A stretch of 64,000 nucleotides of DNA from Bugula neritina (taxonomy: Eukaryota > Bryozoa > Gymnolaemata > Cheilostomatida > Bugulidae), in NCBI GenBank assembly GCA_964035545.1, contig CAXIUT010000183.1, positions 496,001 to 560,000 on the forward strand. The letters are read 5' to 3'. Positions 28,998 to 44,900 of the stretch are shown here, one piece after another (position 1 is the stretch's first letter; each line of letters opens with the position of its first letter). The notes under the pieces are model-generated. The model made no database searches and had not been told where the DNA came from. It was given only the letters and a program-made list of their open reading frames with translations. The position numbers and the translations under genes were made by a program.

Positions 28998-31900
28998 AAC
29001 TACAACATATTGAAATACACTGTAACATATTGAAATACACTGCAACACTTTGAAATATACTGCAACATACCAAAATATATGGTAAACTACTAAAATATAC
29101 TGTAACACTTTGAAAAATAGTGCAACACACTGAAATATACTCTGACACATTGCAATATACTGTAACATACTGAAATATGCTGTAGCACACTGAAATACAT
29201 TGCAACTCACTGAAATATACTGCAACATACTGAAATACACTGTAACATATTGAAAAACACTGCAACATACTGCAACATACTGAAATACACTGTAACATAC
29301 TGAAATACATTGCAAAATACTACAACATACTGAAATACACTGTAACACATTGAAATATACTACAACATACCTAAATATCTGGTAATATACTGAAATATAC
29401 TGTAACACATTGAAAAATACTGCAACATACTGAAATACACTGCAACCCACTGAATTACATCGCAAAATACTACAACATACTGAAATACACTGTAACATAT
29501 TGAAATACACTGCAACACATTGAAATATACTGCAACCTACAGAAATAGGTGGTAAACTACTGAAATATACTGTAACACATTGAAAAATACTGCAACATAC
29601 TGAAATATACTGCGACACATTGCAATATACTGTAACATACTGAAATATGCTCTAGCACACTGAAATACACTGCAACCCACTGAAATATACTGCAGCATAT
29701 GGAAATACACTGCAACACATTGAAATACACTGCAACATACCAAAATAAATGGTAAACTACTGAAATATACTTTAACACATTGAAAAATACTGCAACATAC
29801 TGAAATATACTGTAACACACTGAAATATACTGCAACATACTGAAATACACTGTAACATACTGAAATAAACTGCAACATACTGAAGTACACTGCAACATCC
29901 TACAACATACTGAAATACAATGTAACATATTGAAACACACTGCAACACATTGAAATATACTGCAATGTACCGAATTATATGGTGGACTACTGAAATATAC
30001 TGTAACACACTGAAAAATACTGCAAGATACTGAAATATACTGCGACACATTGCAATATACTGTAACATACTGAAATATGCTACAGCACACTGAAATACAC
30101 TGCAACTCACTGAAATATACTGCAACATATTGAAGCACACTGCAACATTCTACAACATGCTGAAACACACTGTAACGTATTGAAATACACTGCAACACAT
30201 TGAAATATACAGCAACATACCGAAATATATGGTAAACTACTGAAATAGACTGTAACACATTGCAAAAGACTGCAACATACTGAAATATACTGCGACACAT
30301 TGCAATATACTGTAACATACTGAAATATGCTCTAGCACACTGAAATACACTGCAACTCACTGAAATATACTGCAACATACTGAAATACACTGCAACACAT
30401 TGAAATATACTGCAACCTACAGAAATAGGTGGTAAACTACTGAAATATACTGTAACACATTGAAAAATACTGCAACATACTGAAATATACTGCGACACAT
30501 TGTAATATACTGTAACATACTGAAACATACTGTAGCACACTGAAATAGACTGCAGCTCACTGAAATATACTGCATTATACTGAAATTCACTGCAGCATCC
30601 TACAACATGCTGAAATACACTGTAACATATTGAAACACACTGCAACAAACTACAACATATTGAAATACACTGCAACGCATTGAAAGACACTGCAACACAT
30701 TGAAATATACTGCAATATACCAATATATATGGTAAACTGCTGAAATATACTTTAAAACATTGAAAAATACTGCAACATACTGAAATATACTGTAACACAC
30801 TGAAATATACTGCAACATACTGAAATACACTGCTAGATACTGAAATATACTGCAACATACTGCAACAATCTGAAATACACTGTAACATACTGAAATACAC
30901 TGCAACAAACTACAACATATTGAAATACACTGCAACACATTGAAATATACCGCAACATACCTAAATATACGGTAATATACCGAAAAAAAAACTGTAACAG
31001 ATTGAAAAATTCTGCAACATACTGAAATAAACTGCAACACACTGAAATACACCGCAAAATACTACAACATACTGAAATACACTGTAACATATTGAAATAC
31101 ACTGCAACACTTTGAAATATACTGCAACATACCGAAATATATGGTAAACTACTAAAATATACTGTAACACTTTGAGAAATAGTGCAACACACTGAAATAT
31201 ACTCTGACACATTGCAATATACTGTAACATACTGAAATATGCTGTAGCACACTGAAATACATTGCAACTCACTCAAATATACTGCAACATACTGAAATAC
31301 ACTGTAACATATTGAAAAATACTGCAACATACTGCAACATACTGAAATACACTGTAACATACTGAAATACATTGCAAAATACTACAACATACTGAAATAC
31401 ACTGTAACATACTGAAATACACTGCAATAAACTACAACATATTGAAATACACTGCAACACATTGAAATATACTGCAACATAGCTAAATATACGGTAATAT
31501 AGCGGAAAAAAACTGTAACAGATTGACAAATTCTGCAACATACTGAAATATACTGCGACACATTGCAATATACTGTAACATACTGAAACATGCTCTAGCA
31601 CACTGAAATACACTGCAACCCACTGAAATATACTGCAACATACGGAAATACACTGCAACACATTGAAATACACTGCAACATACCAAAATAAATGGTAAAC
31701 TACTGAAATATACTTTAACACATTGAAAAATACTGCAACATACTGAAATATACTGTAACACACTGAAATATACTGCAACATACTGAAATACACTGTAACA
31801 TATTGAAATACACTGCAACAAACTACAACATATTGAAATACACTGCAACGCATTGAAAGACACTGCAACACATTGAAATATACTGCAATATACCAATATA

Positions 31901-34273
31901 TATGGTAAACTGCTGAAATATACTTTAACACATTGAAAAATACTGCAACATACTGAAATATACTGTAACACACTGAAATATACTGCAACATACTGCAACA
32001 ATCTGAAATACACTGTAACATACTGAAATACACTGCAACAAACTACAACATATTGAAATACACTGCAACGCATTGAAAGACACTGCAACACATTGAAATA
32101 TACTGCAATATACCAATATATATGGTAAACTGCTGAAATATACTTTAACACATTGAAAAATACTGCAACATACTGAAATATACAGTAACACACTGAAATA
32201 TACTGCAACATACTGAAATACACTGCTAGATACTGAAATATACTGCAACATACTGCAACAATCTGAAATACACTGTAACATACTGAAATACACTGCAACA
32301 AACTACAACATATTGAAATACACTGCAACACATTGAAATATACCGCAACATACCTAAATATACGGTAATATACCGAAAAAAAAACTGTAACAGATTGAAA
32401 AATTCTGCAATATACTGAAATAAACTGCAACACACTGAAATACACCGCAAAATACTACAACATACTGAAATACACTGTAACATATTGAAATACACTGCAA
32501 CACTTTGAAATATACTGCAACATACCGAAATATATGTTAAACTACTAAAATATACTGTAACACTTTGAAAAACAGTGCAACATACTGAAATATACTGCGA
32601 CATTTTGCAATGTACTGTAACATACTGAAATATGCTGTAGCACACTGAAATACACTGCAACTCACTGAAATATACTGCAACATATTGAAATACACTGCAA
32701 CATCCTACAACATGCTAAAATACACTGTAACATATTGAAATACAGTACAACACATTGAAATATACTGCAACATACCGGAATATATGGTAAAGTACTGAAA
32801 TATACTGTAACACACTGAAAAATACTGCAACATACTGAAATATACTGCGACACATTGCAATATACCGCAACATACCAAAATATATGGTAAACTACTGAAA
32901 TATACTTTAACACATTGAAAAATACTGCAACATACTGAAATATACTGTAACACACTGAAATATACTGCAACATACTGAAATACACTGTAACATACTGAAA
33001 TAAACTGCAACATACCAAAATATATGGTAAACTACTGAAATATACTTTAACACATTGAAAAATCCTGCAACATACTAAAATATACTGTAACACACTGCAA
33101 GATACTGCAACATACCGAAATACACTGTAACATAGTGAAACACACTGCAACATACTGCATTATACTGACATACACTGGAACATATTGAAATACACTGCAA
33201 CATCCTGCAACATGCTGAAATACGCTGTAACATATTGAAATACACTGCAACACATTGAAAAATACTGCAACATACCGAAATATATGGTAAACTATTGAAT
33301 TATACTGTAACACATTGAAAAATACTGAAACAAACTGAAATATACTCTGACACAATGCAAATTACTGTAACATACTGAATTATGCTGTAGCACACTGAAA
33401 TACACTGCAACTCACTGAAATATACTGCAACATACTGAAAAACACTGTAACATATTGAGACATACTGCAACATACTGCAACATACTGAAATACACTGTAA
33501 CATACTGAAATACATTGCAAAATACTGCAACATATTGAAATACACTGCAACACATTGAAATATACTGCAACATACCTAAATATCCGGTAATATACTAAGA
33601 TATACTGTAACACATTGAAAAATACTGCAATGTACCGAATTATATGGTGGACTACTGAAATATACTGTAACACACTGAAAAATACTGCAAGATACTGAAA
33701 TATACTGCGACACATTGCAATATACTGTAACATACTGAAATATGCTACAGCACACTGAAATACACTGCAACTCACTGAAATATACTGCAACATATTGAAG
33801 CACACTGCAACATTCTACAACATGCTGAAACACACTGTAACGTATTGAAATACACTGCAACACATTGAAATATACAGCAACATACCGAAATATATGGTAA
33901 ACTACTGAAATAGACTGTAACACATTGCAAAAGACTGCAACATACTGAAATATACTGCGACACATTGCAATATACTGTAACATACTGAAATATGCTCTAG
34001 CACACTGAAATACACTGCAACTCACTGAAATATACTGCAACATACTGAAATACACTGCAACACATTGAAATATACTGCAACCTACAGAAATAGGTGGTAA
34101 ACTACTGAAATATACTGTAACACATTGAAAAATACTGCAACATACTGAAATATACTGCGACACATTGTAATATACTGTAACATACTGAAACATACTGTAG
34201 CACACTGAAATAGACTGCAGCTCACTGAAATATACTGCATTATACTGAAATTCACTGCAGCATCCTACAACAT
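28998..34273. repeat. 5.3-kb duplicated segment, right copy (offset 8,648)
   Basis: Right-hand copy of 20,350-25,625. Differences are sparse; examples are an A-to-T change giving CAAATTACTG near 33,362 and GAATTATGC near 33,380, where the left copy reads CAAAATACTG and GAAATATGC. Both copies share the internal offset-220 duplication. Beyond 34,273 the sequence switches to a block matching about 31,290 onward (offset 2,983). Confidence 0.8.
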
Positions 34274-37200
34274 GCTGAAATACACTGTAACATATTGAAA
34301 AATACTGCAACATACTGCAACATACTGAAATACACTGTAACATACTGAAATACATTGCAAAATACTACAACATACTGAAATACACTGTAACATACTGAAA
34401 TACACTGCAATAAACTACAACATATTGAAATACACTGCAACACATTGAAATATACTGCAACATAGCTAAATATACGGTAATATAGCGGAAAAAAACTGTA
34501 ACAGATTGACAAATTCTGCAACATACTGAAATATACTGCGACACATTGCAATATACTGTAACATACTGAAACATGCTCTAGCACACTGAAATACACTGCA
34601 ACCCACTGAAATATACTGCAACATACGGAAATACACTGCAACACATTGAAATACACTGCAACATACCAAAATAAATGGTAAACTACTGAAATATACTTTA
34701 ACACATTGAAAAATACTGCAACATACTGAAATATACTGTAACACACTGAAATATACTGCAACATACTGAAATACACTGTAACATATTGAAATACACTGCA
34801 ACAAACTACAACATATTGAAATACACTGCAACGCATTGAAAGACACTGCAACACATTGAAATATACTGCAATATACCAATATATATGGTAAACTGCTGAA
34901 ATATACTTTAACACATTGAAAAATACTGCAACATACTGAAATATACTGTAACACACTGAAATATACTGCAACATACTGAAATACACTGCTAGATACTGAA
35001 ATATACTGCAACATACTGCAACAATCTGAAATACACTGTAACATACTGAAATACACTGCAACAAACTACAACATATTGAAATACACTGCAACACATTGAA
35101 ATATACCGCAACATACCTAAATATACGGTAATATACCGAAAAAAAAACTGTAACAGATTGAAAAATTCTGCAACATACTGAAATAAACTGCAACACACTG
35201 AAATACACCGCAAAATACTACAACATACTGAAATACACTGTAACATATTGAAATACACTGCAACACTTTGAAATATACTGCAACATACCGAAATATATGG
35301 TAAACTACTAAAATATACTGTAACACTTTGAGAAATAGTGCAACACACTGAAATATACTCTGACACATTGCAATATACTGTAACATACTGAAATATGCTG
35401 TAGCACACTGAAATACATTGCAACTCACTCAAATATACTGCAACATACTGAAATACACTGTAACATATTGAAAAATACTGCAACATACTGCAACATACTG
35501 AAATACACTGTAACATACTGAAATACATTGCAAAATACTACAACATACTGAAATACACTGTAACATACTGAAATACACTGCAATAAACTACAACATATTG
35601 AAATACACTGCAACACATTGAAATATACTGCAACATACCTAAATATACGGTAATATAGCGGAAAAAAACTGTAACAGATTGACAAATTCTGCAACATACC
35701 GAAATATACTGCGACACATTGCAATATACTGTAACATACTGAAACATGCTCTAGCACACTGAAATACACTGCAACCCACTGAAATATACTGCAACATACG
35801 GAAATACGCTGCAACACATTGAAATACACTGCAACATACCAAAATAAATGGTAAACTACTGAAATATACTTTAACACATTGAAAAATACTGCAACATACT
35901 GAAATATACTGTAACACACTGAAATATACTGCAACATACTGAAATACACTGTAACATATTGAAATACACTGCAACAAACTACAACATATTGAAATACACT
36001 GCAACGCAATGAAAGACACTGCAACACATTGAAATATACTGCAATATACCAATATATATGGTAAACTGCTGAAATATACTTTAACACATTGAAAAATACT
36101 GCAACATACTGAAATATACTGTAACACACTGAAATATACTGCAACATACTGCAACAATCTGAAATACACCGTAACATACTGAAATACACTGCAACAAACT
36201 ACAACATATTGAAATACACTGCAACACATTGAAATATACCGCAACATACCTAAATATACGGTAATATACCGAAAAAAAAACTGTAACAGATTGAAAAATT
36301 CTGCAACATACTGAAATAAACTGCAACACACTGAAATACACCGCAAAATACTACAACATACTGAAATACACTGTAACATATTGAAATACACTGCAACACT
36401 TTGAAATATACTGCAACATACCGAAATATATGTTAAACTACTAAAATATACTGTAACACTTTGAAAAACAGTGCAACATACTGAAATATACTGCGACATT
36501 TTGCAATGTACTGTAACATACTGAAATATGCTGTAGCACACTGAAATACACTGCAACTCACTGAAATATACTGCAACATATTGAAATACACTGCAACATC
36601 CTACAACATGCTAAAATACACTGTAACATATTGAAATACAGTACAACACATTGAAATATACTGCAACATACCGGAATATATGGTAAAGTACTGAAATATA
36701 CTGTAACACACTGAAAAATACTGCAACATACTGAAATATACTGCGACACATTGCAATATACCGCAACATACCAAAATATATGGTAAACTACTGAAATATA
36801 CTTTAACACATTGAAAAATACTGCAACATACTGAAATATACTGTAACACACTGAAATATACTGCAACATACTGAAATACACTGTAACATACTGAAATAAA
36901 CTGCAACATACCAAAATATATGGTAAACAACTGAAATATGCTTCAACACATTGAAAAATCCTGCAACATACTAAAATATACTGTAACACACTGCAAGATA
37001 CTGCAACATACCGAAATACACTGTAACATAGTGAAACACACTGCAACATACTGCATTATACTGACATACACTGGAACATATTGAAATACACTGCAACATC
37101 CTACAACATGCTGAAATACGCTGTAACATATTGAAATACACTGCAACACATTGAAAAATACTGCAACATACCGAAATATATGGTAAACTATTGAATTATA

Positions 37201-37920
37201 CTGTAACACATTGAAAAATACTGAAACAAACTGAAATATACTCTGACACAATGCAAAATACTGTAACATACTGAAATATGCTGTAGCACACTGAAATACA
37301 CTGCAACTCACTGAAATATACTGCAACATACTGAAAAACACTGTAACATATTGAGACATACTGCAACATACTGCAACATACTGAAATACACTGTAACATA
37401 CTGAAATACATTGCAAAATACTGCAACATATTGAAATACACTACAACACATTGAAATATACTGCAACATACCTAAATATCCGGTAATATACTGAGATATA
37501 CTGTAACACATTGAAAAATACTGCAACATACTGAAATACACTGCAACCCACTGGAATACATCGCAAAAGACTACAACATACTGAAATACACTGTAACATA
37601 TTGAAATACACTGCAACACATTGAAATATACTGCAACCTATAGAAATATATGGTAAACTACTGAAATATACTGTAACACATTGAAAAATACTGCAACATA
37701 CTGAAACATACTGCGACACATTGCAATATACTGTAACATACTGAAACATGCTGTAGCACACTGAAATAGACTGCAGCTCACTGAAATATACTGCAACATA
37801 CTGAAATTCACTGCAGCATCCTACAACATGCTGAAATACACTGTAACATATTGAAATACACTGCAACACATTGAAATATACTGCAACATACCGCAATATA
37901 TGGTAAACTACTGAAATATA
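34274..37920. repeat. Mosaic of short re-used blocks
   Basis: Several short-range offsets follow each other. About 34,280-34,900 matches 31,290-31,915 (offset 2,983; seven-A runs at 34,489 and 31,506). About 34,900-36,140 matches 30,750-31,985 (offset 4,156; A runs 35,139/30,983 and 35,662/31,506). About 36,180-37,440 matches 32,284-33,545 (offset 3,896; nine-A runs at 36,272 and 32,376). The last part, from about 37,265, is related to 40,849 onward at offset 3,584. The segment bridges the left families and the regular 6,966-bp array to the right. Confidence 0.68.
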
Positions 37921-39204
37921 CTGTAACACATTGAAAAATACTGCATCATACTGAAATATACTGCGACATAATGCAATATTCTGTAACATACTGAGATATG
38001 CTGTAGCACACTGAAATACACTACAACTCACTGAAACATACTGCAACATACTGAAATACACTGTAACATCCTACAACATACTGAAATACACAGTAACATA
38101 TTGAAATACACTGCAACACATTGAAATATACTGCAACATACCTAAATATACGGTAATATACTGAAATATACTGTAACACATTGAAAAATACTGCAAGATA
38201 CTGAAATATACTGTGACACATTGCAATATACTGTAACATACTGAAATATGCTCAAGCACACTGAAACACACTGCACCTCACTGAAACATACTGCAACATA
38301 CTGAAATACACTGCAACATCCTACAACATACTGAAATACACTGCAACATATTGAAAGACACTGCAAGACAATGAAATATACTGCAACATACTGAAATATA
38401 CTGTAACACACTGAAATATACTGCAACATACTGAAATACACTGCTACATACTGAAATATACTGCAACATACTGCAACATACTGAAATACACTGTAACATA
38501 CTGAAATACACTGCAACAAACTACAACATATTGAAATACACTGCAACACATTGAAATATACTGCAACATACCTAAATATACGGTAATATAGCGGAAAAAA
38601 ACTGTAACAGATTGACAAATTCTGCAACATACTGAAATATACTGCGACACATTGCAATATACTGTAACATACTGAAACATGCTCTAGCACACTGAAATAC
38701 ACTGCAACCCACTGAAATATACTGCAACATACGGAAATACACTGCAACACATTGAAATACACTGCAACATACCAAAATAAATGGTAAACTACTGAAATAT
38801 GCTTTAACACATTGAAAAATACTGCAACATACTGAAATATACTGTAACACACTGAAATATACTGCAACATACTGAAATACACTGTAACATATTGAAATAC
38901 ACTGCAACAAACTACAACATATTGAAATACACTGCAACGCATTGAAAGACACTGCAACACATTGAAATATACTGCAATATACCAATATATATGGTAAACT
39001 GCTGAAATATACTTTAACACATTGAAAAATACTGCAACATACTGAAATATACTGTAACACACTGAAATATACTGCAACATACTGCAACAATCTGAAATAC
39101 ACTGTAACATACTGAAATACACTGCAACAAACTACAACATATTGAAATACACTGCAACACATTGAAATATACTGCAACATACCTAAATATACGGTAATAT
39201 ACCG

Positions 39205-39212
39205 AAAAAAAA
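39205..39212. repeat. Eight-A run of the ACCG type (first of 8 seen)
   Basis: The ACCG-type unit with eight A occurs only from here rightward: 39205, 42789, 46171, 49755, 53137, 56721, 58793 and 61965. It is present in both related halves of the 6,966-bp unit, so the loss of one A from the nine-A form probably predates the 3,584-bp duplication that formed those halves. Confidence 0.82.
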
Positions 39213-42200
39213 CTGTAACAGATTGAAAAATTCTGCAACATACTGAAATAAACTGCAACACACTGAAATACACCGCAAAATACTACAACATGCTGAAATA
39301 CACTGTAACATACTGAAATACACTGCAACACTTTGAAATATACTGCAACATACCGAAATATATGTTAAACTACTAAAATATACTGTAACACTTTGAAAAA
39401 CAGTGCAACATACTGAAATATACTGCGACACTTTGCAATGTACTGTAACATACTGAAATATGCTGTAGCACACTGAAATACACTGCAACTCACTGAAATA
39501 TACTGCAACATATTGAAATACACTGCAACATCCTACAACATGCTAAAATACAAGGTAACATATTGAAATACAGTACAACACGTTGAAATATACTGCAACA
39601 TACCGGAATATATGGTAAAGTACTGAAATATACTGTAACACACTGAAAAATACTGCAACATACTGAAATATACTGCGACACATTGCAATATACTGCAACA
39701 TACCAAAATATATGGTAAACTACTGAAATATACTTTAACACATTGAAAAATACTGCAACATACTGAAATATACTGTAACACACTGAAATATACTGCAACA
39801 TACTGAAATACACTGTAACATACTGAAATAAACTGCAACATACCAAAATACATGGTAAACTACTGAAATATACTTTAACACATTGAAAAATCCTGCAACA
39901 TACTAAAATATACTGCGACACATTGCAATATACTGTAACATACTGAAATATGCTCTAGCACACTGAAATACACTGCAACTCACTGAAATATACTGCAACA
40001 TACTGAAATACACTGCAACACATTGAAATATACTGCAACCTACAGAAATAGGTGGTAAACTACTGAAATATACTGTAACACATTGAAAAATACTGCAACA
40101 TACTGAAATATACTGCGACACATTGTAATATACTGTAACATACTGAAACATACTGTAGCACACTGAAATAGACTGCAGCTCACTGAAATATACTGCATTA
40201 TACTGAAATTTACTGCAGCATCCTACAACATGCTGAAATACACTGTAACATATTGAAATACACTGCAACAAACTACAACATATTGAAATACACTGCAACG
40301 CATTGAAAGACACTGCAACACATTGAAATATACTGCAATATACCAATATATATGGTAAACTGCTGAAATATACTTTAACACATTGAAAAATACTGCAACA
40401 TACTGAAATATACTGTAACACACTGAAATATACTGCAACATACTGAAATACACTGCTAGATACTGAAATATACTGCAACATACTGCAACAATCTGAAATA
40501 CACTGTAACATACTGAAATACACTGCAACAAACTACAACATATTGAAATACACTGCAACACATTGAAATATACCGCAACATACCTAAATATACGATAATA
40601 TACCGAAAAAAAAACTGTAACAGATTGAAAAATTCTGCAACATACTGAAATAAACTGCAACACACTGAAATACACCGCAAAATACTACAACATACTGAAA
40701 TACACTGTAACATATTGAAATACACTGCAACACTTTGAAATATACTGCAACATACCGAAATATATGTTAAACTACTAAAATATACTGTAACACTTTGAAA
40801 AACAGTGCAACATACTGAAATATACTGCGACATTTTGCAATGTACTGTAACATACTGAAATATGCTGTAGCACACTGAAATACACTGCAACTCACTGAAA
40901 TATACTGCAACATACTGAAAAACACTGTAACATATTGAGACATACTGCAACATACTGCAACATACTGAAATACACTGTAACATACTGAAATACATTGCAA
41001 AATACTGCAACATATTGAAATACACTGCAACACATTGAAATATACTGCAACATACCTAAATATCCGATAATATACTGAGATATACTGTAACACATTGAAA
41101 AATACTGCAACATACTGAAATACACTGCAACCCACTGGAATACATCGCAAAAGACTACAACATACTGAAATACACTGTAACATATTGAAATACACTGCAA
41201 CACATTGAAATATACTGCAACCTATAGAAATATATGGTAAACTACTGAAATATACTGTAACACATTGAAAAATACTGCAACATACTGAAACATACTGCGA
41301 CACATTGCAATATACTGTAACATACTGAAACATGCTGTAGCACACTGAAATAGACTGCAGCTCACTGAAATATACTGCAACATACTGAAATTCACTGCAG
41401 CATCCTACAACATGCTGAAATACACTGTAACATATTGAAATACACTGCAACACATTGAAATATACTGCAACATACCGCAATATATGGTAAACTACTGAAA
41501 TATACTGTAACACATTGAAAAATACTGCATCATACTGAAATAAACTGCGACATAATGCAATATTCTGTAACATACTGAGATATGCTGTAGCACACTGAAA
41601 TACACTACAACTCACTGAAACATACTGCAACATACTGAAATACACTGTAACATCCTACAACATACTGAAATACACAGTAACATATTGAAATACACTGCAA
41701 CACATTGAAATATACTGCAACATACCTAAATATACGGTAATATACTGAAATATACTGTAACACATTGAAAAATACTGCAAGATACTGAAATATACTGTGA
41801 CACATTGCAATATACTGTAACATACTGAAATATGCTCAAGCACACTGAAACACACTGCACCTCACTGAAACATACTGCAACATACTGAAATACACTGCAA
41901 CATCCTACAACATACTGAAATACACTGCAACATATTGAAAGACACTGCAAGACAATGAAATATACTGCAACATACTGAAATATACTGTAACACACTGAAA
42001 TACACTGCAACATACTGAAATACACTGCTACATACTGAAATATACTGCAACATACTGCAACATACTGAAATACACTGTAACATACTGAAATACACTGCAA
42101 CAAACTACAACATATTGAAATACACTGCAACACATTGAAATATACTGCAACATACCTAAATATACGGTAATATAGCGGAAAAAAACTGTAACAGATTTAC

Positions 42201-44050
42201 AAATTCTGCAACATACTGAAATATACTGCGACACATTGCAATATACTGTAACATACTGAAATATGCTCTAGCACACTGAAATACACTGCAACCCACTGAA
42301 ATATACTGCAACATACGGAAATACACTGCAACACATTGAAATACACTGCAACATACCAAAATAAATGGTAAACTACTGAAATATACTTTAACACATTGAA
42401 AAATACTGCAACATACTGAAATATACTGTAACACACTGAAATATACTGCAAAATACTGAAATACACTGTAACATATTGAAATACACTGCAACAAACTACA
42501 ACATATTGAAATACACTGCAACGCATTGAAAGACACTGCAACACATTGAAATATACTGCAATATACCAATATATATGGTAAACTGCTGAAATATACTTTA
42601 ACACATTGAAAAATACTGCAACATACTGAAATATACTGTAACACACTGAAATATACTGCAACATACTGCAACAATCTGAAATACACTGTAACATACTGAA
42701 ATACACTGCAACAAACTACAACATATTGAAATACACTGCAACACATTGAAATATACTGCAACATACCTAAATATACGGTAATATACCGAAAAAAAACTGT
42801 AACAGATTGAAAAATTCTGCAACATACTGAAATAAACTGCAACACACTGAAATACATCGCAAAATACTACAACATGCTGAAATACACTGTAACATATTGA
42901 AATACACTGCAACACTTTGAAATATACTGCAACATACCGAAATATATGTTAAACTACTAAAATATACTGTAACACTTTGAAAAACAGTGTAACATACTGA
43001 AATATACTGCGACACTTTGCAGTGTACTGTAACATACTGAAATATGCTGTAGCACACTGAAATACACTGCAACTCACTGAAATATACTGCAACATATTGA
43101 AATACACTGCAACATCCTACAACATGCTAAAATACACGGTAACATATTGAAATACAGTACAACACGTTGAAATATACTGCAACATACCGGAATACATGGT
43201 AAAGTACTGAAATATACTGTAACACACTGAAAAATACTGCAACATACTGAAATATACTGCGACACATTGCAATATACTGCAACATACCAAAATATATGGT
43301 AAACTACTGAAATATACTTTAACACATTGAAAAATACTGCAATATACTGAAATATACTGTAACACACTGAAATATACTGCAACATACTGAAATACACTGT
43401 AACATACTGAAATAAACTGCAACATACCAAAATATATGGTAAACTACTGAAATATACTTTAACACATTGAAAAATCCTGCAACATACTAAAATATACTGT
43501 AACACACTGCAAGATACTGCAACATACCGAAATACACTGTAACATAGTGAAACACACTGCAACATACTGCATTATACTGACATACACTGGAACATATTGA
43601 AATACACTGCAACATCCTACAACATGCTGAAATGCGCTGTAACATATTGAAATACACTGCAACACATTGAAAAATACTGCAACATACCGAAATATATGGT
43701 AAACTATTGAATTATACTGTAACACATTGAAAAATACTGGAACACACTGAAATATACTCTGACACAATGCAAAATACTGTAACATACTGAAATATGCTGT
43801 AGCACACTGAAATACACTGCAACTCACTGAAATATACTGCAACATACTGAAAAACACTGTAACATATTGAGACATACTGCAACATACTGCAACATACTGA
43901 AATACACTGTAACATCCTGAAATACATTGCAAAATACTGCAACATATTGAAATACACTGTAACACATTGAAAAATACTGCAACATACTGAAATACACTGC
44001 AACCCACTGAAATACATCGCAAAAGACTACAACATACTGAAATACACTGT

Positions 44051-44067
44051 AACATATATTCAATACA
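44051..44067. repeat. Register-shifting one-base insertion
   Basis: At about 44,057 the usual TGTAACATATTGAAATACAC reads with ATATTCAATACAC, one base longer. The same change is present at about 51,023, 57,989 and 63,233, making it a marker of the 6,966-bp family and its 5,244-bp derivative. Confidence 0.8.
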
Positions 44068-44690
44068 CTGCAACACATTGAAATATACTGCAACCTATAG
44101 AAATATATGGTAAACTACTGAAATATACTGTAACGCATTGAAAAATACTGCAACATACTGAAATATACTGTAACAAACTGAAATATACTGCAACATACTG
44201 AAATACACTGTAACATACTGAAATAAACTGCAACATACTGAAGTACACTGCAACATCCTACAACATACTGAAATACAATGTAACATATTGAAACACACTG
44301 CAACACATTGAAATATACTGCCATGTACCGAATTATATGGTGGACTACTGAAATATACTGTAACACATTGAAAAATACTGCAAGATACTGAAATATACTG
44401 CGACACATTGCAATATACTGTAACATACTGAAATATACTGTAACACACTGAAATACACTGCAACTCACTGAAATATACTGCAATATACTGAAATACACTG
44501 CAACATCCTACAACATACTGAAATACACTGCAACATATTGAAAGACACTGCAACACATTGAAATATACTGCAACATACCAAAATATATGGTAAACTACTG
44601 AAATATACTTTAACACATTGGAAAATACTGAAATATACTGTAACACACTGAAAAACACTGCAAAACACTACAACATATTGAAATACACTG

Positions 44691-44900
44691 CAACACATTG
44701 AAAAATACCGCAACATACTGAAATATACTGTGACACATTACAATATACTGCAACATACTGAAATACACTGTAACATACTGAAATACACTTCAACACATTG
44801 AAAAATACCGCAACATACTGAAATATACTGTGACACATTACAATATACTGCAACATACTGAAATACACTGTAACATACTGAAATAAACTGTAACACATTG
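44691..44900. repeat. Local 100-bp tandem duplication
   Basis: The ten-decamer block starting AAAAATACCG at 44,701 recurs at 44,801, with the uncommon TGTGACACATTACAATATAC combination in both. The pair is carried unchanged to 51,667 and 51,767 in the next 6,966-bp copy, so it arose before that unit was duplicated. Confidence 0.75.

Larger units (their letters stand above)
37921..44887. repeat. Higher-order repeat, 6,966-bp family, copy 1
   Basis: First copy of the dominant unit of the right part. It differs from later copies by one base of length (6,967): at about 38,185 it keeps the five-A decamer TGAAAAATAC, while the later copies have a nine-base form at 45,151 and 52,117. Anchors to copy 2 are the A runs at 38,595, 39,205, 40,606, 42,179 and 42,789, each recurring 6,966 bp on. 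Inside it, 37,265-39,915 and 40,849-43,499 are related halves offset by 3,584 bp. Confidence 0.85.
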
